From the NCBI GenBank assembly GCA_029941785.1, contig JAPYTK010000037.1, positions 1 to 33,479 on the forward strand: a stretch of 33,479 nucleotides of DNA, given 5' to 3'. The notes under the pieces were generated by a model. That model ran no database searches, was not told the origin of the DNA, and worked only from the letters and a program-made list of their open reading frames with translations. Both the position numbers and the translations under genes were made by a program. This document shows, one piece after another, positions 27,159 to 33,479 of this stretch. Source of the stretch: Polyangiaceae bacterium. Lineage in GTDB: Bacteria > Myxococcota_A > Polyangia > Polyangiales > Polyangiaceae. Each line of letters opens with the position of its first letter. Within the stretch, counting starts at the first letter, position 1.

Positions 27159-27325
27159 CGGAAAATTGTGGCGCGTCACGCTTAATGAAGTCGCGATGCA
27201 GACGCATGCCATGGCTCAGTCGCTAGGTGAACGACAAACTTGGCCGTTTCCTCCTACACGCCGTACCGAGGCCATAGACCCTGTTTATCGGCGAGGCGGC
27301 CGAAGGGGCCCGGGAGGACAGCTAA

Positions 27326-29419
27326 ATGACCGTGGACGAGAGCAACCAGCGCGACGAGCGCATCGACCGGAGGGACGCCAATACGCCGCGCGTCCAGTAC
27401 GAAGCGCTTGTGGAAGTTGGTGCAGGATCGACCGGGGGATTCGAGGCTGAATCCGTCGATGTTTCGGTCGATGGAATTCGACTCCGTACGGCTTATCTGC
27501 CGCAACCAGGCGAGGCTCTCGTGTGTCGCTTCAACGGGGTTGGCGGCGAGATCGTCGCAGAGGGTCAGGTGAGCTGGTGTCGCCAAGAGGATCGCGGTGG
27601 CGAATTCGGCGTTCGCTTCACGAATCTCGATGCCTATGGTGCACAATTACTCGAGGCGATCTGTCGCCCCGAGGAGCCGGATCCTATCGCGTTTGACGGG
27701 GCCCCGCCGGGGTCGCGCGTTCGTATGCATATCGAGGGCCTCGGTGCTCCCATGCGCGCTCGCGTACGCGACGCAGCACGAGGCGAGGTTCTGATCGGAT
27801 CCAACCTGGAGTTCTTGCGTGTTGGCCGTGACGTCCAGCTGGAAGAGTTGGATGGCGGAACCAAGCGCACGGCGCAGATCGAGCATGTGGCGGTCGACAT
27901 CGATCCTGAGAGTCGTGTTCCGCAACTCGTCGTCGCTCTGCGTTACGAAAGAGCGGTCGTCGAAGGCGGTGAGGAGCAGCTCAATACGCCAGTCCATCAC
28001 TCACAGGGCGGTGCCCATTACGCTCCGCTCCCGCAAGGTGGGCGTCCGCCCATGCGCGCCGATGGTACGCCAGAGCCCGCGGTGATCGATGCCGAGCACG
28101 ATTCGTCGACCCACGGGGAAGTCTACGCGGCTCCGCCCATCTATCAGCGGCATGTCGATGCCTACGCTCCGGGAAGCATGCCGGCGCCGTACACGGCAGG
28201 ACCCGAGCCGCACTCCGCGGCGAGTCCACCTTCACGCAGTTCGGACGCGCCGGTCGTCGACGCTGAGGCGGCCCCCCGAGTGAATCGTGGCGCCAACGAT
28301 GGGGACGAGCACACCTCGGTAGGATTCGGCGATCGGTTGCGGGATGTGGTAAGCCGCATCGGCCCACCGCTCGCAAGCATGGGCCATGGCGCCAAGGGGG
28401 CGATGAGCGCCGTTCTACGTACCGTGCGTGAAAAGCGCGGCGCCAGCGTGTCCAAGGCAGCGGAGCGGTCCAAGGTCAACGGGCCGAAGCGCACCACCGC
28501 GCCGCCGCCATCGGGTGCGCTTCGTAGTGATGGCAAGCGCTTGTTCCGTGAGCAGATTGCCGAAGCGAGTCCTCCTCGGAGCCTCGAAGGTGGAACGGCG
28601 CCGAACCGCAAACGCGCCGTTTTCGGTGCCGTTCTCGGGATCATGTCGGTGGTTGCGATCTACGCGGTCGCCGATCACCTGAGCGGTCAGGACTCCGATG
28701 GCGCCAGCGCTGTTGCGGCCGTCGATGGCCAGGCGCCAACACCTCAGCTGGCCGCTCCGGCGGCGGCAGGGCAAGCTGGTCCGGTGGGCATCGGGCAAGG
28801 CGTCACCGTGCTTCCCGGCGGGACACCACCCGGAGCTGGTGCGCCGGTCGCAACGGCGAATGTCCCGCTCTTCGGTGCGACACCGCTGTCGACGACCGAA
28901 GCTGTGCCGCCCCCACCTGGCGAAGCTACGTTGCGGGAAGCTGGCCGAGCGGGTGCACTGCCGGCACAGCCCAAAGCCGAAGAGGCGACGAAGCTACGAA
29001 GGGATTGGGGCGTGGGGGCGGTGGAGGATCCCAACGTCATCCGTCTCAAGATGGACGGGAAAATCAGTGGCGTTGCCGGCGCGGAAGGAGCTACGGGCTT
29101 TACCGTCGTAATCCCTGGCCGCAAATCGATCTCCTCCGCAGCGGGCCTTGCGCGCAAGGATCGTCGTATCGACTCGGTCAACGTCGTGAACTACCCCGAC
29201 CGAGCAGAGGTTACCTTTCATTTCAAGGGTGAGATCCCGCCCTTCGTGGTCAAGGCGCGAGGCAAGCGCCTGATCGTCGAACTCGGTCAAGCCAAGAAGC
29301 GAAAGAAGAAGAAGGCCAAGAAGCGAAAGAAGCGAAAGAAGAGCAAGAAGAGCAAGAAGAGCAAGAGTCGCGCGAAGAAGAAGAAGACCAAGAAAAAACG
29401 TCGACGTAAGAAGAGCTGA
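27326..29419 (+). CDS. Tandem PilZ - TM - AMIN-like - polylysine protein
   Basis: A 697-residue protein with no exact family that I know. The ATG at 27326 has GGGAGG 8 nt upstream. Residues about 14-115 are PilZ-like, with Asp45-x-Ser47-x-x-Gly50; the Arg motif is spaced RRDANTPR, so c-di-GMP binding is uncertain. Residues 121-220 form a second PilZ-like barrel (SRVRMHIEGLGAPMRARVRD, PQLVVALRY). A Pro/Gly/Ala-rich linker leads to a single membrane helix near 431-452 (AVFGAVLGIMSVVAIYAVA). A Pro/Ala linker follows, then an AMIN-like domain at about 565-655 (VIRLKMDGKI ... PFVVKARGKRLIVELG), ending in 42 residues that are almost all Lys/Arg. I infer a cytoplasmic c-di-GMP sensor tied to the periplasm or envelope; AMIN domains bind peptidoglycan in pilus and amidase proteins. 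Confidence 0.75.
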   Translation: MTVDESNQRDERIDRRDANTPRVQYEALVEVGAGSTGGFEAESVDVSVDGIRLRTAYLPQPGEALVCRFNGVGGEIVAEGQVSWCRQEDRGGEFGVRFTNLDAYGAQLLEAICRPEEPDPIAFDGAPPGSRVRMHIEGLGAPMRARVRDAARGEVLIGSNLEFLRVGRDVQLEELDGGTKRTAQIEHVAVDIDPESRVPQLVVALRYERAVVEGGEEQLNTPVHHSQGGAHYAPLPQGGRPPMRADGTPEPAVIDAEHDSSTHGEVYAAPPIYQRHVDAYAPGSMPAPYTAGPEPHSAASPPSRSSDAPVVDAEAAPRVNRGANDGDEHTSVGFGDRLRDVVSRIGPPLASMGHGAKGAMSAVLRTVREKRGASVSKAAERSKVNGPKRTTAPPPSGALRSDGKRLFREQIAEASPPRSLEGGTAPNRKRAVFGAVLGIMSVVAIYAVADHLSGQDSDGASAVAAVDGQAPTPQLAAPAAAGQAGPVGIGQGVTVLPGGTPPGAGAPVATANVPLFGATPLSTTEAVPPPPGEATLREAGRAGALPAQPKAEEATKLRRDWGVGAVEDPNVIRLKMDGKISGVAGAEGATGFTVVIPGRKSISSAAGLARKDRRIDSVNVVNYPDRAEVTFHFKGEIPPFVVKARGKRLIVELGQAKKRKKKKAKKRKKRKKSKKSKKSKSRAKKKKTKKKRRRKKS

Positions 29420-29454
29420 AAGACGGCGCCCCGAACGGGCGCCGTCTTCGTTTT
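29420..29454 (+). terminator. Rho-independent terminator after the PilZ-AMIN gene
   Basis: AAGACGGCGCCC (29420-29431) pairs with GGGCGCCGTCTT (29437-29448) around loop CGAAC, followed by CGTTTT. The 12-bp stem begins one base after the stop codon. Confidence 0.9.
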
Positions 29455-29462
29455 GTCGGTCT

Positions 29463-29918
29463 TCAGATGTGAAGCTGCGTCTGATCTGATTTTTCGGCCT
29501 TCTCCGGCCTCTTCTCTTTCTTCTTCAAACGGGCGGTCGGCAAGTCGCTCATGCCTCCTCCTTCAGGCCGGACACTCCCGACGGGTGCGTGTCCTCGGGC
29601 CAGGCATACGTCGTGGGCCTTGACCTCGGTGCTGAACCGCGTGGTGCCGTCCTTGACGTAACTGGTCGTGCGCAATGTTCCCTCGACCATCACCTGTGTT
29701 CCCTTGTTCAAGAGCGCGGCCAGACCTGTCGCGCGGTTGCCCCACAAGATGACGCTGTGCCATTCGGTGTGGTCCTTCCACTCCTCCTCTTTGTTCTTGA
29801 AGCGTTCGCTCGTCGCAAGTCGAAAGCGTAGGTACGGCGTTCCGAGCGCCGTGTGTTTGAGTTGTGGATCCTCGCCGAGATTCCCCAGTAGATAGACCTT
29901 GTTCAATCCTTTGCTCAT
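29463..29918 (-). CDS. ssb: Single-stranded DNA-binding protein without the acidic tail
   Basis: A 151-residue SSB with the OB-fold in residues 1-105 (GLNKVYLLGNLGEDPQLKHT, TEWHSVILWGNRA, LLNKGTQVMVEGTLRT, TRFSTEVKAHDV), Trp residues stacked for ssDNA binding. The C-terminal linker is Lys-rich (LKKKEKRPEKAEKSDQTQLHI) and lacks the conserved acidic DDDIPF-type tip that recruits partner proteins in most bacterial SSBs. AGGAAG lies before the ATG at 29918. It is the last gene of comM-recA-ssb, 19 nt after recA. The basic tail suggests a specialised SSB paired with the adjacent RecA; a housekeeping SSB elsewhere is expected. Confidence 0.95.
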   Translation of the reverse strand: MSKGLNKVYLLGNLGEDPQLKHTALGTPYLRFRLATSERFKNKEEEWKDHTEWHSVILWGNRATGLAALLNKGTQVMVEGTLRTTSYVKDGTTRFSTEVKAHDVCLARGHAPVGSVRPEGGGMSDLPTARLKKKEKRPEKAEKSDQTQLHI

Positions 29919-29937
29919 GATGTCTTCCTGTTGTTAA

Positions 29938-30948
29938 TCACGAGGCGACGGCCGCCTGTGAAGACTCTTGTTGCTTGACGACGGCTTTCCGAATGGCGCC
30001 CGCGAGCGTCTCGGTGCCTATGAGACAGTCCCGCGCCCGCTCCTTTCCTTGGCCCAAGGTTTTCCCGTCGAACGAAAGGTACGCTCCGCGTTGAGTGATG
30101 ACGCCGGTGTCGACGCCCTGCTCGATGAGGTCCGTCGTCGCGTCGATGCCTGTGCCCCAACGAATGTCGAATTCCGCGAGACGAAACGGTGGCGCACATT
30201 TGTTCTTGATGATCTTTGCGCGAGTTCTGGAACCAACCAAGGCGTCGTCTCGCTTGATCGTGCCGATGCGCCTCACATCGACCCGCACGCTCGCGTAGAA
30301 CTTGAGCGCGTTGCCCCCGGTGGTCGTTTCGGGGTTGCCGAAAACGACTCCGATCTTCTGACGGAGTTGATTGACGAACATCAGGGTCGTGTTGCTCTTG
30401 AAGCTCACGGACGTCAGCTTCCGCAAGGCCTTGCTCATCAGCCGCGCGTGGAGGCCCATCTGCTGGTCCCCCATCTCCCCATCGATTTCGGCTTGTGGCG
30501 TGAGAGCGGCCACCGAATCGATCACGATGAGAGCGATCGTGTTTGAACGCGCGAGTGCTTCGCAAATCTCCAGAGCCTGTTCGCCGCTGTCAGGTTGGGC
30601 CAGGAGCAGCCTGTTGGGGTCGACGCCGATGGCTTTGGCGTAAGTCGGGTCGAAGGCGTGTTCGGCATCGATAAAGGCGGCGACGCCATTGGTCTGTTGC
30701 GCTTGGGCGATGGCGTGTAAACACAAGGTCGTCTTGCCAGAGGACTCCGGGCCGAAGATCTCGACGATGCGGCCGCGCGGATAACCTCCCGTGCCAAGTG
30801 CCTGGTCGAGCGAGATCGAGCCAGAGCGGATCACGTCGATTTTGCTTGCTTCTGTCGTATCTCCGATAGGCATGAGGGCCCCTTTGCCAAAACGCCGCTC
30901 AAGGTCGTCGATGAGTTTCTTGATCGTCTTCTGGATGTCTTTCGTCAT
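29938..30948 (-). CDS. recA: RecA recombinase (short C-terminus)
   Basis: RecA pairs homologous DNA in recombination and the SOS response. The 336-residue protein has the full core: Walker A GPESSGKTT (66-74, Lys72), the MGDQQMGLHARLMSKALRK block, VIDSVAAL, the L2 region (FVNQLRQKIGVVFGNPETTTGGNALKFYASVR), and KAPPF-like KCAPPFRLAEFDI. Compared with typical 350-residue RecA it lacks the acidic C-terminal tail and ends QQESSQAAVAS. It lies between comM (29-nt gap) and ssb (19-nt gap), so the operon links strand exchange, a DNA-handling ATPase and ssDNA binding. Myxobacteria can carry two RecA copies; this may be the second. Confidence 0.97.
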   Translation of the reverse strand: MTKDIQKTIKKLIDDLERRFGKGALMPIGDTTEASKIDVIRSGSISLDQALGTGGYPRGRIVEIFGPESSGKTTLCLHAIAQAQQTNGVAAFIDAEHAFDPTYAKAIGVDPNRLLLAQPDSGEQALEICEALARSNTIALIVIDSVAALTPQAEIDGEMGDQQMGLHARLMSKALRKLTSVSFKSNTTLMFVNQLRQKIGVVFGNPETTTGGNALKFYASVRVDVRRIGTIKRDDALVGSRTRAKIIKNKCAPPFRLAEFDIRWGTGIDATTDLIEQGVDTGVITQRGAYLSFDGKTLGQGKERARDCLIGTETLAGAIRKAVVKQQESSQAAVAS

Positions 30949-30977
30949 GGTCTTCTTTCTTTGGATGAAACGAGGAA

Positions 30978-32528
30978 TTAGCTGGAGACGTGGGGCCTGG
31001 AGTCACGGTCGAGACAACGGAACTGAATCGCTTCGGCGAAGTGATCGCTGCGGACCGTGTCGCTGCCGTCGAGGTCGGCGACGGTGCGAGCGACTCGCCG
31101 CAACTTTTGATAGCTGCGCATCGACAGTCCCATTTTTTCGACTGCGCGCTGGAGCAAGCAGCGGCCCTTGGCGTCCGGCTTGGCGAAGCGGTCGAGGTCG
31201 CTGCTGGAGAGTTTGGCGTTGAACGGCGCGAGGGTCTGGCCTCGTTTGACGCGATCACGTTGTCGGTCGCGCGCCCGGACCACGCGCGCGCGAACCGTCG
31301 CCGAGGATTCACCGCCTTGCCCATCCGAGATGTGCCGAATGGTGAGTGCGGGGAGAATGACGTGCAGATCGATTCGGTCGATCAAGGGACCGCTGAGCCG
31401 GTTGCGGTAGCTCTGGATGCGATCGGGACTGCAGCGGCAGCGGGTCGGGTCGCCGGCGTGTCCACACGGGCACGGGTTGACGGCCGCCACCAACATCGGT
31501 TGTGCGGGAAAGACGGCTCGACTGCGCGCACGACAGATCGTGACCTCGCCGCTGTCGAGGGGCTCACGCATGCTCTCGATGGCGCGCCGCTGAAACTCGA
31601 GAAGTTCGTCGAGGAACAGGCAGCCGTGATGGGCCAATGAGATCTCGCCGGGCCGCAGCGGTTGACCTCCGCCCAGGAGCGCGGCGGGGCTGATCGTGTG
31701 ATGAGGGGCCCGAAATGGTCGCTCCTGCAGGAGGCCTTGCCCGTGTTCGAGCAAGCCCGCCACGGAGTGGACGGCGGAGACGGCGAGGCTCTCCCGGGGC
31801 GTCATTGGGGGCAGGATGGTGGGCAGCCTCCGCGCCAACATCGTCTTCCCTGCACCGGGCGGGCCAACCATCAATAGGTGGTGGGAGCCTGCTGCGGCGA
31901 TCTCCAGCGCTCGCCGGGCCGTGGCCTGTCCGCGGACCTCGGCCAAGTCGACCTGTGACGAAGGTGCGCACTTGGCTTCCTGCGGTGTGGCGAGGGCGAG
32001 CTCGACTTGTCCGTTGAAGTGGCGAACGACCTCGTTCAGATGCGAAGCGGCACGTGTCGTGAGCCCGTCGATGGCAACGACTTCGGCTGCATTGTCGGTG
32101 GGAACGACGGCTTGCTTGAGACCGCGGCGTTGTGCGCCGAGCAGCGCGGGCAAGGCGCCGCGAACCGGTCGTAGTTGTCCGGTCAGCGAGAGCTCGCCGA
32201 GCAACACCGTGTCCTTCAAGCGACCACTCGCTACTCGGCCGAGGGCGGCGAGGACGCCGATTGCGATAGCGAGGTCGAAGGCGCTGCCCGTTTTTCGGAG
32301 GTAGGCCGGGGCGAGGTTGACCGTGATGACGAACTCGTTCAGGTCCACGTCGAGTTGTCGCAAGGCTGCCCGTACGCGCACGCGGCTTTCGCGGACCGTG
32401 ATCTCGGGCAAGCCGACGATGCTGAAGCACGGAAGTCCCCGACCCGAGTCGACCTCGACCTGGACCAAATGAGGTTCGAGACCACACAGGGTAACGGCGA
32501 CCGTAGAGGCTTGCACGCTCCCCCTCAT
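30978..32528 (-). CDS. comM: ComM/YifB-family Mg-chelatase-like AAA+ ATPase
   Basis: ComM promotes branch migration during natural transformation. The 516-residue protein has the Lon-like N-terminal domain (FSIVGLPEITVRESRVRVRAAL, GELSLTGQLRPVRGALP), a Mg-chelatase AAA+ domain with Walker A GPPGAGKT (Lys228) and Walker B CLFLDELLEF, the cysteine cluster NPCPCG ... CRCSP, and the C-terminal Mg-chelatase domain (MRSYQKLRRVARTVADLDG). The ATG at 32528 is used; a GTG at 32516 matches the usual family start but has a GGGGGAG only 1 nt before it. It is the first gene of comM-recA-ssb and is divergent from the EamA transporter. Confidence 0.96.
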   Translation of the reverse strand: MRGSVQASTVAVTLCGLEPHLVQVEVDSGRGLPCFSIVGLPEITVRESRVRVRAALRQLDVDLNEFVITVNLAPAYLRKTGSAFDLAIAIGVLAALGRVASGRLKDTVLLGELSLTGQLRPVRGALPALLGAQRRGLKQAVVPTDNAAEVVAIDGLTTRAASHLNEVVRHFNGQVELALATPQEAKCAPSSQVDLAEVRGQATARRALEIAAAGSHHLLMVGPPGAGKTMLARRLPTILPPMTPRESLAVSAVHSVAGLLEHGQGLLQERPFRAPHHTISPAALLGGGQPLRPGEISLAHHGCLFLDELLEFQRRAIESMREPLDSGEVTICRARSRAVFPAQPMLVAAVNPCPCGHAGDPTRCRCSPDRIQSYRNRLSGPLIDRIDLHVILPALTIRHISDGQGGESSATVRARVVRARDRQRDRVKRGQTLAPFNAKLSSSDLDRFAKPDAKGRCLLQRAVEKMGLSMRSYQKLRRVARTVADLDGSDTVRSDHFAEAIQFRCLDRDSRPHVSS

Positions 32529-32588
32529 TACACGCGGCGTGCCAACGGCTAGTGGCGCGTAATCATGCGCACCATCCCGCTATGCGAT

Positions 32589-32623
32589 CTGGCGCCCGCC
32601 GTCGGCCCGCCTGGCGCCCGCCG
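32589..32623. repeat. 13-bp direct repeat, 22-bp period, in the comM/EamA intergenic region
   Basis: CTGGCGCCCGCCG occurs at 32589-32601 and 32611-32623. The 22-bp period places both copies on the same helix face, as for a regulator that binds tandem sites. They lie 61 nt from the comM start and 53 nt from the EamA start. Confidence 0.6.
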
Positions 32624-32676
32624 GATTCACGTGCGTGCTTGGGTGCGCGGCCGTGGCGGTGTACAGGCCTCACACC

Positions 32677-33479
32677 ATGAGCGGGATCACCATCGGCATT
32701 GCTTTCGGTCTGGTGGCCAGTTTCGGTTGGGCTTTTGCGAACGTGTACATCCAGCGCTCTGCCCGGGCGATGGGATCGCTACGCTCGATGTTCTGGGGGC
32801 AGCTCGTCGGCGCGCTCTTTCTCGCCCCCTTTTTCCTCCTCTGGCCTATCGGCCAGGCGCCGGTGCCCCTCTCTTGGCTCGCCGTGGGCGGGGCGGCGAG
32901 CGCGCTCGCGTACTACTCGATGTTTCGTGCCTTCGGGGGCGGACCCGTCAGCGTGGTCAGTCCGATCGTCTCGGGCTGGTCGGTGGTGAGCTGCCTGCTC
33001 GGCGTGCTGTTGTTCCACGAAACGGTGGGGCCGCTGCGCGCGCTCGGTATCGCCTTGGTCGTCGGCGGAATGGGAGCCATTGCGGCGCTCAATCCGAAAG
33101 AGGGAGGCAAGGGGGCCTGGAAGGAGCCCCGGTTGAGGGTGCTCGCTTGGGCCTTAGCCTCCTGTGTCGGCTTTGGCGTCATGGTCGTATCGTTTCGTCC
33201 GCTCGGCCGTGCACTCGGCCCGGTCGGAGCGCTGCTCGGCGTGTGGGGTGCGCAGTGGTTCTTTCTCTTGCCGGTGATCTACAGTCGTCGCGGCGGCCAT
33301 CTGCTTCCTCCGGCGGCCACCGATTTCGCGACGTGGCGCTTGGTGATCGCCGTCGGGGGCTTCGAGGTGCTGGGGTTCCTCGGCTTGGAATCGGGGATCC
33401 GTCATGCGCCGATCGTGGTCGTGAGTCCCGTGGCCAGCACGAGCGCTCTGGTCACCGTGCTCATCGGGTATTTTTGGCT
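32677..33479 (+). CDS. EamA/DMT-type transporter, 3'-truncated by the window edge
   Basis: A membrane protein of the drug/metabolite transporter superfamily. The ATG at 32677 opens a frame that runs to the end (267 codons). About eight or nine hydrophobic segments are visible, including IGIAFGLVASFGWAFANVY, PVSVVSPIVSGWSVVSCLLG followed by ETVGPLRALGIALVVGGM, and in the second half PIVVVSPVASTSALVTVLIG, where the two EamA halves show the usual internal repeat (VSPIVSGWS ... VSPVASTSA). The substrate is unknown. The C-terminal part is missing. Confidence 0.85.
   Translation, partial: MSGITIGIAFGLVASFGWAFANVYIQRSARAMGSLRSMFWGQLVGALFLAPFFLLWPIGQAPVPLSWLAVGGAASALAYYSMFRAFGGGPVSVVSPIVSGWSVVSCLLGVLLFHETVGPLRALGIALVVGGMGAIAALNPKEGGKGAWKEPRLRVLAWALASCVGFGVMVVSFRPLGRALGPVGALLGVWGAQWFFLLPVIYSRRGGHLLPPAATDFATWRLVIAVGGFEVLGFLGLESGIRHAPIVVVSPVASTSALVTVLIGYFW

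Noticed and set aside
32516-32528. GTG at 32516 as the comM start
   Set aside because: Its GGGGGAG is only 1 nt upstream, too close for a ribosome binding site, although the alignment length would fit.

Overview
This window looks like chromosomal DNA from a GC-rich myxobacterium-type (delta-proteobacterial lineage) genome. The evidence is the protein content: several lipoproteins with Gly/Ser-rich linkers, a GAF/sigma-54 activator, a Ser/Thr kinase, an AgmX-like lipoprotein, and long antisense open frames typical of high GC3. I see no phage, insertion sequence, CRISPR array or clear defence island. No stretch of more than about 300 bases is empty except 7530-7854, which contains a tRNA-Arg gene.

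Layout. Positions 1-2165 hold the 3' end of a GAF/sigma-54 transcriptional activator. Next come CTP synthase (pyrG, minus strand), a fumarylacetoacetase-like protein, two exported proteins and a PBP4-type D,D-carboxypeptidase (6018-7529). The 7.7-8.4 kb stretch has two tRNA-Arg genes (UCG and UCU) around a YccF-like membrane protein. Then come a propeller-like lipoprotein, an N-acyl-D-amino-acid deacylase translationally coupled to a TetR regulator, and a small YjfB-like protein. It is followed by a 1153-residue SNF2/RapA-type protein with damaged ATPase motifs (12532-15993), an HSL-type esterase and a tRNA-Lys(CUU) with a strong terminator. From 17.3 to 20.5 kb are a two-TM protein and two cysteine-rich lipoproteins. 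A pseudokinase-kinase fusion follows.

The most notable gene is 22248-23003, a lipoprotein glutathione peroxidase. The codon for its catalytic residue is an in-frame TGA, followed at a suitable distance by a 7-bp hairpin whose loop starts with G. I read it as a selenocysteine peroxidase. It is divergent from methionine sulfoxide reductase B, giving a small peroxide-defence and repair locus. Mfd then occupies 23550-27158.

The right end has a tandem PilZ - TM - AMIN-like - polylysine protein, then a minus-strand operon comM-recA-ssb in which RecA and SSB both lack the usual acidic C-terminal tail. A DMT/EamA transporter runs off the right edge. Several genes lack a Shine-Dalgarno sequence and instead carry a -10-like hexamer about 7 nt before the ATG, which suggests leaderless transcripts.
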